This document shows positions 1-6,016 of a DNA stretch of 14,773 nt, one piece after another. The position numbers were made by a program, and so were the translations under genes. The stretch lies in NCBI GenBank assembly GCA_023388015.1, contig JAEWHB010000243.1, forward strand, positions 1 to 14,773, given 5' to 3'. Origin of the DNA: Bacteroidota bacterium (GTDB lineage: Bacteria; Bacteroidota; Bacteroidia; Flavobacteriales; Weeksellaceae). The notes under the pieces were generated by a model, which made no database searches, was not told the DNA's origin, and worked only from the letters and a program-made list of their open reading frames with translations. How positions within the stretch are numbered: position 1 is the stretch's first letter; each line of letters opens with the position of its first letter.

Positions 1-1
1 A

Positions 2-124
2 GCAACTGAAGAAAACGCTGAAGTTGCAGCAGAAGAAACGACTGAAGAAGTTGTTGCTGAAACAGAAGCTACTGAAGAGCCGGCTGCTGAAGCAAGTTCT
101 GAAGAAGAAAAAACAGAAGAATAA
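2..124 (+). CDS. rpsP: 30S ribosomal protein S16, C-terminal tail (partial)
   Basis: This is an open frame running in from the left edge and ending at a TAA at 122-124. The 40 residues seen are only Ala, Glu, Thr, Val, Ser, Pro, Asn and one Lys, about half of them acidic, with no folded domain. It lies 13 nt upstream of rimM, and rpsP-rimM is a widely conserved pair. Flavobacterial S16 proteins are known for long low-complexity Ala/Glu tails after the conserved fold. The identity therefore rests on context and tail composition, because the S16 core lies outside the window. The product would be part of the small ribosomal subunit. The tail probably projects from the ribosome surface and its function is not known from this sequence. 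Another acidic-tailed protein cannot be formally excluded. Confidence 0.75.
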   Translation, partial: ATEENAEVAAEETTEEVVAETEATEEPAAEASSEEEKTEE

Positions 125-137
125 TTCCATTCGTCTG

Positions 138-659
138 ATGCAGAAAGAAGATTGTTATTACTTAGGTAAAATCACAAAACTTCACGGTTTCAAAGGAAAT
201 CTGATTGTGCATCTCGATACAGACGAACCGGAATTATACCAAAATATGGAATCAGTATTCGTTGAGAAAAACGGAATGCTGGTTCCATTTTTTTTCGAAT
301 TCTCCCAAGTACATGGCACCAATAAATTATTGGTAAAATTTGAAGACACTACGCCGGAAGAAGCGGAAAAACTTATCAATAAAGATTTGTATTTGCCAAT
401 GGAGGCCTTGCCTGAATTAGATGGCACCGATTTTTATTACCACGAAATCATCGGATTTACGATTTACGACCAAACGAACACCGAAATCGGTGTGATCAAA
501 AATGTAAACGATACGACGGCTCAGGCTTTGTTTGAAGTCGAAATCAACGGAAAAGAAATCCTCATTCCCATTGTGGAAGAATGGATTTTGGAAGTGGATC
601 GCGAAAATAAAGCGATTTTGGTGGACGTTCCCGAAGGTTTGATTGAATTGTACCTCTAG
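138..659 (+). CDS. rimM: Ribosome maturation factor RimM
   Basis: This 173-residue protein has the usual RimM length and architecture. The N-terminal beta-barrel starts at about residue 6 with YYLGKITKLHGFKGNL, the family signature, and runs to about residue 85. The PRC-barrel half (about 95-173) contains YYHEIIGF and ends with ILIPIVEEWILEVD and the final VDVPEGL. RimM binds ribosomal protein S19 and helps mature the 30S head during assembly. The ATG at 138 is chosen because homology begins there; an in-frame ATG at 24 lies inside the rpsP tail and would add a lysine-rich nonsense extension. The 13-nt gap suggests co-transcription with rpsP. The TAG stop shares its last base with the first flanking palindromic repeat of the transposase island. 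trmD, which follows rimM in E. coli, is not next here. Confidence 0.95.
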   Translation: MQKEDCYYLGKITKLHGFKGNLIVHLDTDEPELYQNMESVFVEKNGMLVPFFFEFSQVHGTNKLLVKFEDTTPEEAEKLINKDLYLPMEALPELDGTDFYYHEIIGFTIYDQTNTEIGVIKNVNDTTAQALFEVEINGKEILIPIVEEWILEVDRENKAILVDVPEGLIELYL

Positions 660-723
660 CCCACGAATTCATTCAAGCCCACGAATTCATTCGTGGGAAT
701 TAAATACGAATTCATTCGTGGGG
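659..723. repeat. Cluster of three REP-like palindromic repeat copies, left of RAYT
   Basis: Three copies of one unit lie side by side. The complete copy is at 677-697 (G plus CCCACGAATTCATTCGTGGG). Within it, CCCACGAA and TTCGTGGG form an 8-bp stem around a TTCA loop. A copy truncated on the right (659-674) abuts it on the left and begins in the rimM stop codon. A copy truncated on the left (706-722) follows on the right. A perfect inverted copy of the complete unit lies at 1258-1278 on the other side of the transposase gene. Bounded palindromes flanking a lone Y1 transposase are the hallmark of REP/RAYT systems. The hairpins have no T-run, so they are poor candidates for an intrinsic terminator of rimM. 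Confidence 0.8.
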
Positions 724-751
724 ATCGAGATTCATTGTAAATTTTTTCGAG

Positions 752-769
752 AAATGGTTTCAACCATTT
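752..769. repeat. Hairpin at the 3' end of the transposase gene
   Basis: AAATGGTT (752-759) pairs perfectly with AACCATTT (762-769) around a 2-nt loop. The loop and the next base make up the TGA stop of the minus-strand transposase (760-762). The first 12 nt, AAATGGTTTCAA (752-763), recur in the same orientation at 1236-1247 inside the hairpin on the other side of the gene. Same-orientation subterminal hairpins at both ends are what IS200/IS605-type transposases recognise, so this is a candidate element end. Confidence 0.6.
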
Positions 770-1194
770 TCAATTTTATGCAATTCCAGAAAATCATTGA
801 GTTCTTGTTGAAAATCTTTTCTTTGATGATGTTCTTTTTGATTTTGTATATAGTTGAAAACTTTGGATTTCACTGATTCACTCACTGAAAATGCGGCATA
901 TCCTACCTGCCAGGAAAATTTTTCCGATATAAGATTTTGACCATTCACAAAGTGTGAGCTACTTCCTTTTATCTGTTTCAGAATTTCTGCGATTGATTTT
1001 TTAGAATTCAATAAAAATAAACAATGAACGTGATCTGTCCAGCCATTTATGATTAAGAGTGGGCATTCTAATTCTTGAAATTCATTTTTTATCATTGGAT
1101 AAAGCGTTGTTTCAAGCGAATCCGAAATTAATGGTATTCTGTTTTTGGTTGACCAAATGGCGTGAATCCATACTTTATTTAAAGAATGTGACAT
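760..1194 (-). CDS. REP-associated tyrosine transposase (IS200-like Y1/HUH)
   Basis: This 144-residue protein belongs to the Y1 transposase superfamily (TnpA of IS200/IS605, PF01797-type). Its HUH metal site is H55-V-H57 in GWTDHVHCLFLL. The C-terminal helix carries the presumed nucleophile Tyr115, with a Gln four residues on (YIQNQ), followed by the EHH segment frequent in Bacteroidota members. The FSWQVGYAAFSVSES block (about 93-107) is also typical of this group. Such enzymes cut and rejoin single-stranded DNA at hairpins through a 5'-phosphotyrosine link. There is no TnpB/IscB partner. The length is normal for the family and the frame is intact, so the enzyme may be active. The gene opposes rimM and glnS and is enclosed by two pairs of palindromes, which fits a RAYT better than a complete IS200. 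Confidence in the family is high; whether it is mobile or domesticated is inference. Confidence 0.9.
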   Translation of the reverse strand: MSHSLNKVWIHAIWSTKNRIPLISDSLETTLYPMIKNEFQELECPLLIINGWTDHVHCLFLLNSKKSIAEILKQIKGSSSHFVNGQNLISEKFSWQVGYAAFSVSESVKSKVFNYIQNQKEHHQRKDFQQELNDFLELHKIENG

Positions 1195-1226
1195 AGGTTG
1201 TTGGTTTGTATTTGAAAATTACAAAA

Positions 1227-1244
1227 AAACCATTAAAATGGTTT
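1227..1244. repeat. Hairpin upstream of the transposase gene
   Basis: AAACCATT (1227-1234) and AATGGTTT (1237-1244) form a perfect 8-bp stem around an AA loop. The hairpin lies 33 bp upstream of the transposase start. Bases 1236-1247 (AAATGGTTTCAA) repeat 752-763 exactly and in the same orientation. With the 752-769 hairpin this gives the transposase gene matched subterminal structures, consistent with left and right ends of an IS200-like unit of about 0.5 kb. Confidence 0.6.
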
Positions 1245-1257
1245 CAATAATTTGTTT

Positions 1258-1278
1258 CCCACGAATGAATTCGTGGGC
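1258..1278. repeat. REP-like palindromic repeat, right copy (inverted)
   Basis: CCCACGAATGAATTCGTGGG followed by C is the exact reverse complement of the complete left copy at 677-697. It forms the same 8-bp stem, with TGAA as the loop. The four loop bases differ between strands, so they fix its orientation as opposite to the left cluster. It lies 20 bp upstream of the glnS -7 box and could be partly transcribed or affect that promoter. Confidence 0.8.
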
Positions 1279-1297
1279 GATTATAGTTAAAAAAACC

Positions 1298-1305
1298 TAA
1301 ATTTG
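1298..1305 (+). promoter_or_regulatory. Candidate glnS promoter -7 box
   Basis: TAAATTTG is an exact match to the Bacteroidota sigma-A -7 consensus TAnnTTTG and ends 19 nt before the glnS ATG, implying a very short leader. I see no convincing -33 TTG at the usual spacing; that region is occupied by the right-hand REP copy. Confidence 0.5.
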
Positions 1306-1324
1306 CAGTTCTATTAGCATCACA

Positions 1325-3010
1325 ATGGAAGAAGAAAAAAGACCACTCAATTTTATTGAGCAAATTATAGAAGAAGATTTAACCAAAGATTATTCCCGAG
1401 AAAATCTGCGTTTTCGCTTTCCGCCTGAACCCAATGGTTATCTGCACATTGGTCACGCCAAAGCGATTTGCATCAATTTCGGATTAGGCGAAAAATACGG
1501 CGCACCCGTCAATCTACGTTTTGACGATACCAATCCCGCCAAAGAGGAACAGGAATTTGTGGATTCGATCCGTGAAGATGTGAAATGGCTCGGATTTCAA
1601 TGGGACGAAGAGAGATTTGCTTCGGATTATTTCGAAACCCTTTACAATTGGGCCATTCAAATGATCAAAGACGGAAAAGCTTATGTGGATGATCAACCAT
1701 CTGAAGTAATCAATGAACAGCGGAAAACACCTTTCGAACCCGGAATTGAATCGCCGTGCAGACAACGTTCTGTGGATGAAAATTTGGAATTGTTCGAAAA
1801 AATGAAAAACGGTGAATTCCCGGAAGGTTCCCACGTTTTGCGTGCAAAAGTCGATATGGCTTCGCCCAATATGAATATGCGCGACCCGGTGATGTACCGT
1901 GTTTTGCACAAAGAACACCACCGAACGGGCGACAAATGGAAAATCTATCCGATGTATGACTGGGCACACGGTGAGTCGGATTATGTCGAAGGAATTTCTC
2001 ATTCGCTTTGTTCGCTCGAATTTGAAAACCACCGTCCGCTGTACGAATGGTATTTGGAGCAGGTGGAAATACCTGAACATTCTTTCAAACCCAAACAAAG
2101 GGAATTCGCACGTGGAAACGTCAGCTATATGATTACGTCCAAACGCAAACTGAAATTATTGGTGGACGAAGGTGTTGTGACCGGATGGGATGATCCGAGA
2201 ATGCCGACGATTTCCGGTTTGAGAAGAAGAGGTTATACACCCGAATCCATTCGTGAATTTTGGGACAAAGCAGGGGTTGCGAAACGTGACAATCTGATTG
2301 ATATTTCTCTTTTGGAATTCAGTATTCGCGACCATCTGAATAAAATTGCTCCGCGTGTTTTTGCGGTAATTGATCCGGTAAAACTCGTCATCGAAAATTA
2401 TCCCGATGGAAAAGTTGAAAATTTAACCGTTGAAAATAATCCGGAGGATGAATCGGCGGGAATGAGAGAAGTTCCGTTTACGAGAGAACTTTACATCGAG
2501 CGTGATGATTTTATGGAAGAAGCGCCTAAGAAGTTCTTCCGATTATCGATTGGGAATGAAGTTCGACTGAAAGGAGCTTACATCGTGAAAGCCACACGAG
2601 TTGAGAAAGATGACAATGGAAATATCACCACGATTTTTGCGGAATATGATCCGGAGTCCAAATCAGGTTCGGGTTCTGAAGCAAGTATGCGAAAGGTAAA
2701 AGGAACTTTGCATTGGGTTTCCGCAACGGAAAATATTCCGATCGAAGTTCGATTGTACGACCGATTGTTTACAGTGGAATCTCCGGACGAAGCGGGCGAC
2801 GGTGACTTCTTGCAATTCGTAAATCCCGATTCGATGAAAGTAGTTCAGGGATTTGCAGAACCTTCGTTGAGAAGCGCCAAACCGGAAGATAAATTCCAGT
2901 TTCAGCGAATCGGATATTTTGCGGTGGATCGTGATTCTACCGAAGGAAATTGGGTTTTCAATCGGACGGTTGGTTTACGAGATACTTGGGCGAAAGAACA
3001 GAAAAAATAA
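1325..3010 (+). CDS. glnS: Glutaminyl-tRNA synthetase
   Basis: This 561-residue class I synthetase charges tRNA(Gln) with glutamine in the cytoplasm; E. coli GlnRS has about 554 residues. The ATP-binding HIGH motif is at 41-44 in FRFPPEPNGYLHIGHAKA, followed by FDDTNP at 66-71. The second signature appears as ITSKRKL around residues 270-276, where many GlnRS have MSKRKL. GWDDPRMPTISGLRRRGY (from about 287) and the VIDPVKLVIENYP start of the anticodon-binding beta-barrels are diagnostic for GlnRS over GluRS. The start is fixed by the N-terminal EEKRPLNFIEQIIEEDL, which is typical of the family. An own glnS implies that the organism need not rely on the GatCAB transamidation route for Gln-tRNA(Gln). 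It appears to be transcribed alone from the -7 box just upstream. Confidence 0.97.
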   Translation: MEEEKRPLNFIEQIIEEDLTKDYSRENLRFRFPPEPNGYLHIGHAKAICINFGLGEKYGAPVNLRFDDTNPAKEEQEFVDSIREDVKWLGFQWDEERFASDYFETLYNWAIQMIKDGKAYVDDQPSEVINEQRKTPFEPGIESPCRQRSVDENLELFEKMKNGEFPEGSHVLRAKVDMASPNMNMRDPVMYRVLHKEHHRTGDKWKIYPMYDWAHGESDYVEGISHSLCSLEFENHRPLYEWYLEQVEIPEHSFKPKQREFARGNVSYMITSKRKLKLLVDEGVVTGWDDPRMPTISGLRRRGYTPESIREFWDKAGVAKRDNLIDISLLEFSIRDHLNKIAPRVFAVIDPVKLVIENYPDGKVENLTVENNPEDESAGMREVPFTRELYIERDDFMEEAPKKFFRLSIGNEVRLKGAYIVKATRVEKDDNGNITTIFAEYDPESKSGSGSEASMRKVKGTLHWVSATENIPIEVRLYDRLFTVESPDEAGDGDFLQFVNPDSMKVVQGFAEPSLRSAKPEDKFQFQRIGYFAVDRDSTEGNWVFNRTVGLRDTWAKEQKK

Positions 3011-3079
3011 GATTTCGTTTGGATTTTAAGTCTGGGCTTTTCATTTGTTTTTCTGCTTTAATTGCTTATTTTATGAAAG

Positions 3080-3811
3080 ATGTTCAGACACCAAGGTAAA
3101 TACAGAACGCTGAAGCATAATCTTCGGATTGCTTCGCTTTTGTCATTTGTGGCGGGAATGGTGAACATCATAGGTTTCCTTGCGATTCATCAGCTTACCA
3201 CAAATGTCACGGGGCATTTTGCGTTTTTTGTAGAAGAAGTTTACAGCCTGAACACTTGGCGCGGACTGGTTTACTTTCTCTTTGTCGTTTTCTTTTTTCT
3301 AGGCTCTTTCACTTCGGGTCTTTTGATTGAATTTATGAATCGAAAAAACGAGCGCTATATTTTCATCATTCCGGTTATTTTGGAAGCTTTGGTTTTATTG
3401 TTTACCGGAATTTTCGGAGAATTCATGCTAGAGAAATCCATTACCTACGTCGCTTATAGTTTATTATTTGCCATGGGATTACAGAATGCGCTGGTAACCA
3501 TGATCTCCAATTCGGTCGTCAGAACGACTCACCTGACGGGATTATTTACAGATTTGGGGATTGAAATCGCGCAATTGTTTTTCTACAAAGGTTTCCGTCA
3601 AAAAACAAAATTACAGGCTTCGATTAAGCTAAGAGCCACTATCATCCTATTTTTCTTTTTGGGTGGAACTTTGAGTTCACTGACTTATTCTTATTTCGGA
3701 CTGAAACTTCTTATTTTATCGTCGCTTATTTTATTTATCGGATTGATTTACGACCAAATGAGGGTCAGGTTGAAAATGGTTCAAAGAAGATTTTATCAAA
3801 AAATCCGATGA
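3080..3811 (+). CDS. DUF1275 (YoaK-family) membrane protein
   Basis: This 243-residue integral membrane protein has about six hydrophobic segments (roughly 17-40, 62-85, 92-112, 117-140, 183-203 and 205-225). It carries the DUF1275 hallmarks: GMVNIIGF near the first helix, the TGH triplet (about 44-46), and the run MGLQNALVTMISNSVVRTTH followed by LTGLFTDLGIE in the middle. No function is established for the family; a transporter role has been suggested on topology alone. The ATG at 3080 is used because it is in frame and followed directly by a basic N-terminus; the ATG at 3073 is out of frame. The gene is 69 nt downstream of glnS with no hairpin between, so read-through from glnS is possible. 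Its stop codon lies in the loop of the terminator that follows. Confidence 0.85.
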   Translation: MFRHQGKYRTLKHNLRIASLLSFVAGMVNIIGFLAIHQLTTNVTGHFAFFVEEVYSLNTWRGLVYFLFVVFFFLGSFTSGLLIEFMNRKNERYIFIIPVILEALVLLFTGIFGEFMLEKSITYVAYSLLFAMGLQNALVTMISNSVVRTTHLTGLFTDLGIEIAQLFFYKGFRQKTKLQASIKLRATIILFFFLGGTLSSLTYSYFGLKLLILSSLILFIGLIYDQMRVRLKMVQRRFYQKIR

Positions 3812-3829
3812 AAGCTCACCGGATTTTTT
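3798..3829. terminator. Bidirectional intrinsic terminator
   Basis: AAAAAATCCG (3798-3807) pairs with CGGATTTTTT (3820-3829), a 10-bp stem around a 12-nt loop that contains the TGA stop of the DUF1275 gene (3809-3811). The A-run and T-run let it work in both directions, serving the convergent 321-aa lipoprotein gene that ends 22 bp further on. Confidence 0.75.
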
Positions 3830-3851
3830 GAATATCTTTTATTTGAATTTT

Positions 3852-4817
3852 TTAATTAATCGAATTCAATAAGTTTTGTAAATCTGTTACCGATCCCGGT
3901 GCAACTGGCAGATCAAAAACATTATCTCCGGTGATGGTCACATCCTGAGTTGCAAAATGCAAAGCTCCTTCCACGAGAGAAATCGCGATGATTTTACCCT
4001 GAGCTCCGGTCGGGATACTTCCTGTATAGGTTGTGAGCGCATCTACTTGTACGGTGGTCAAGGCCGCGACTGTAGTAAAATCGTTAAGTGCAAAGAAAAC
4101 CTGTGTATTGGTGAAGTCCGGTGCATTGGGCACCCGTACCGAAAACTGCGTAGATTCACCTTCTATCAACTCATAAAAAGCATCGCAATTGCTCCAGCCG
4201 CCTACAATATTCCAAATGGTAAATTCACCATTGGTACCGGCTGCGGCATCGAAACTAACTTCTGACTCTCCAATTCCCCATGAAATAACCGGTCCTGAAG
4301 GGGCTTGTTGTGAGGTTCCAACAAAATATTGCATGGAATTTTCATATCCAACCGCATCGGTCTGATAAGGCAAAATCGCTTGGACACCATTCAATGCCAA
4401 TTCCGTTCCGTTGGCGTCCGTTACCCGAAGCCAAAACATACCGCCGGAAACCAAAGGAGTTTCTGCCGCAAAGGTCTGGATGTTGTGCTTAATCATATCG
4501 CCGCGTTTAAAAATTTCAATCAATGAAACATTAAAAGGCGCAGTAGCGGCACCTCCACCGGGAAGTGTACAAGAATTTTCAGGAAAAATAAGTCTGATTC
4601 CTTTGGGGCCTTCCAATATATTTTCAATCGTTGGATCTGTAATAACCAACTGTACCGTGTCTGAAAGTGTCATGGTATCATGTACTTCCTGAAGGTTTTG
4701 GAAATCCATTTCCGTAGGAAATCCGGAAAATAAATCTTCGTTATGGGTACACTGATAAAAACTAAACATGGAAACAATCAATATGACTGCCATGGTTATC
4801 GGGTTCATCTTTTTCAT
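3852..4817 (-). CDS. Putative secreted lipoprotein, function unknown
   Basis: This 321-residue protein starts with a short basic segment and a hydrophobic stretch ending at Cys23 (FSFYQC). That reads as a relaxed Bacteroidota lipoprotein signal, although Tyr and Gln before the Cys are atypical. The mature part has no predicted membrane helix. Residues about 70-145 contain GIRLIFPENSC, then a VSLIEIFKRGDMI stretch, an LVSGGMFWLRVTDANGTEL stretch and an ILPY segment. This resembles a module I recall from many Bacteroidota outer-surface proteins (Pan-F ... REy...DM ... T ... L-SGG ... ). The remaining half is beta-rich, with a tryptophan-rich IWNIVGGWSNCDAFY centre. It lies 51 nt downstream of tag on the same strand, so the two may be co-transcribed. 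I cannot assign a function; a surface-exposed or outer-membrane-anchored binding protein is the most I would infer. Confidence 0.6.
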   Translation of the reverse strand: MKKMNPITMAVILIVSMFSFYQCTHNEDLFSGFPTEMDFQNLQEVHDTMTLSDTVQLVITDPTIENILEGPKGIRLIFPENSCTLPGGGAATAPFNVSLIEIFKRGDMIKHNIQTFAAETPLVSGGMFWLRVTDANGTELALNGVQAILPYQTDAVGYENSMQYFVGTSQQAPSGPVISWGIGESEVSFDAAAGTNGEFTIWNIVGGWSNCDAFYELIEGESTQFSVRVPNAPDFTNTQVFFALNDFTTVAALTTVQVDALTTYTGSIPTGAQGKIIAISLVEGALHFATQDVTITGDNVFDLPVAPGSVTDLQNLLNSIN

Positions 4818-4868
4818 ATTATATTCTTTGTATTAAAAACTGACGTTAAAATTTATAAAAGGTTGCGT

Positions 4869-5432
4869 TCAGACCTCTGAATGTCTGAAGCAATCCACTA
4901 CATGATCATTAATGATTCCTGTTGCCTGCAAATGTGCATAAACTACCGTACTTCCCACAAATTTAAATCCCCTTTTTTTCAAATCCTTACTTAATTTGTC
5001 CGATAATTCACTGGTAGCAGGAATGTCTTTCAAAGATTTTCTTTTTTCGTTTACCGGTTTGTCTTTGACAAATCCCCAGATATAATCTGTAAAAGAGCCA
5101 AATTCTTCTTGAACTTGTATAAAAGCCTGTGCGTTTGTTACTGTTGCGTGCACTTTTAAACGATTCCTGATGATTCCTTCATCTTCTAATAACGATTGAA
5201 TCTTCGCTTCATTGTATTGTGCAATTTTTTTGTAGTCGAAATTGTCAAATGCTTTTCTGAAATTTTCACGTTTTTTAAGAATCGTAATCCAACTGAGTCC
5301 AGCTTGAAAAGTTTCCAGGATCAGAAATTCGAACTGTCGGGCATCACCTTTTACGGGTACGCCCCATTCTTCATCATGGTATTTTACATAAATTTCTTCC
5401 TTACCTGCCCAACCGCAACGTGATTTTTCCAT
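4869..5432 (-). CDS. tag: DNA-3-methyladenine glycosylase I
   Basis: This 187-residue enzyme excises 3-methyladenine from alkylated DNA as the first step of base excision repair. The Tag signature is complete. RCGWAG comes at the start, followed by YHDEEWGVP. LETFQAGLSW contains the catalytic-pocket Glu40. GIIRNRLKVHA, FGSFTDYIWGFV and KDLKKRGFKFVGSTVVYAH follow, and NDHVVDC closes the set. Cys6, His19, His177 and Cys181 match the four zinc ligands known from E. coli Tag (C4, H17, H175, C179). The length equals the E. coli enzyme. It is followed by the lipoprotein gene after 51 nt and separated from ndk by the ndk terminator, so it needs a promoter between 5433 and 5471; no exact TAnnTTTG is seen there. 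Confidence 0.96.
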   Translation of the reverse strand: MEKSRCGWAGKEEIYVKYHDEEWGVPVKGDARQFEFLILETFQAGLSWITILKKRENFRKAFDNFDYKKIAQYNEAKIQSLLEDEGIIRNRLKVHATVTNAQAFIQVQEEFGSFTDYIWGFVKDKPVNEKRKSLKDIPATSELSDKLSKDLKKRGFKFVGSTVVYAHLQATGIINDHVVDCFRHSEV

Positions 5433-5464
5433 TTTAAATTAAAACCCGAAGTTAAATTATTTTT

Positions 5465-5496
5465 AATAAAAAAACCGCATCGGGGTAATGCGGTTT
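5465..5496 (-). terminator. Intrinsic terminator of ndk
   Basis: AAACCGCAT (5472-5480) pairs with ATGCGGTTT (5488-5496), a 9-bp stem with a 7-nt loop. On the minus strand it is followed by a T-run extending to about 5465. It lies 24 nt past the ndk stop codon. Confidence 0.8.
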
Positions 5497-5519
5497 CAAT
5501 ATCTTTTTTGATTCAGCAA

Positions 5520-5945
5520 TTAATACTTGTAAATTTCTCTTGTAGAAAAATGGAAATTTGCTTCTATCAAAGCGTTTTCATCACTGTCCGAACCATGAAC
5601 CGCATTTGCATCGATTGATTCTGCGTATTTGTTACGAATAGTTCCCTCGGCTGCATCTTTAGGATTGGTAGCACCGATAAGCGTACGGAAATCTTCAATC
5701 GCATTGTCTTTTTCCAAAACTGCGGCTACAATCGGTCCAGAAATCATGAAATCTACCAAATCATTGAAAAAAGGACGCTCTTTGTGGACTGCATAAAACA
5801 TTTCGGCATCTCTTCTTGAGAGCTGCGTTAATTTCATTGCTTTGATTTTAAAACCGGCATTGGTAATGTCTGCCAAAATATTTCCGATGTGTCCGTTTTG
5901 TACGGCATCGGGTTTAATCATTGTTAATGTAATCTTTCCTGACAT
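5520..5945 (-). CDS. ndk: Nucleoside diphosphate kinase
   Basis: This 141-residue enzyme transfers the gamma-phosphate between nucleoside triphosphates and diphosphates, balancing NTP and dNTP pools. The phosphorylated histidine is His117 in NAVHGSDS, the family active-site signature and the same number as in E. coli. Other conserved pieces are TMIKPDAVQNGHIG at the start, FYAVHKERPFF, the MISGPIVAAVLE stretch and GATNPKDAAEGTIRNKYAES. The length is normal for the bacterial enzyme. It has an exact -7 box 19 nt upstream and a clear terminator downstream, so it is probably monocistronic, although the gene upstream (294-aa TonB-like) shows no terminator before it. Confidence 0.98.
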   Translation of the reverse strand: MSGKITLTMIKPDAVQNGHIGNILADITNAGFKIKAMKLTQLSRRDAEMFYAVHKERPFFNDLVDFMISGPIVAAVLEKDNAIEDFRTLIGATNPKDAAEGTIRNKYAESIDANAVHGSDSDENALIEANFHFSTREIYKY

Positions 5946-5964
5946 TTAATTTAATTTTGAGCGG

Positions 5965-5972
5965 CAAAAATA
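5965..5972 (-). promoter_or_regulatory. Candidate ndk promoter -7 box
   Basis: On the minus strand this reads TATTTTTG, an exact TAnnTTTG match ending 19 nt before the ndk ATG. That is the same spacing as at glnS. No clear -33 TTG is present. Confidence 0.5.
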
Positions 5973-6016
5973 GTCAGAATTTGGAGAAGGAGAAAAACTT
6001 CCACGTGAAAAGATTG

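Noticed and set aside
24..137. N-terminal extension of RimM from the ATG at 24
   Set aside because: This stretch overlaps the acidic rpsP tail in another frame and gives a lysine/leucine-rich sequence unlike any RimM.
659..723. CRISPR-like direct repeats next to rimM
   Set aside because: The three copies are a palindrome of unequal length with spacers of 2-8 bp, an inverted copy lies beyond the transposase gene, and no cas genes are present; a REP-like family fits better.
643..876. Plus-strand open frame across the palindromes and transposase 3' end
   Set aside because: It is built from the GAATTC repeats and the antisense of the transposase, with no homology or plausible start context.
4818..4868. 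Promoter for the 321-aa lipoprotein gene (TAAATTTT on the minus strand)
   Set aside because: Only seven of eight consensus positions match in a very AT-rich stretch, and read-through from tag is equally likely.
6002..6010. CACGTG palindrome between ndk and the TonB-like gene as an operator
   Set aside because: A six-base palindrome is expected by chance in a window this size and nothing around it supports a binding site.
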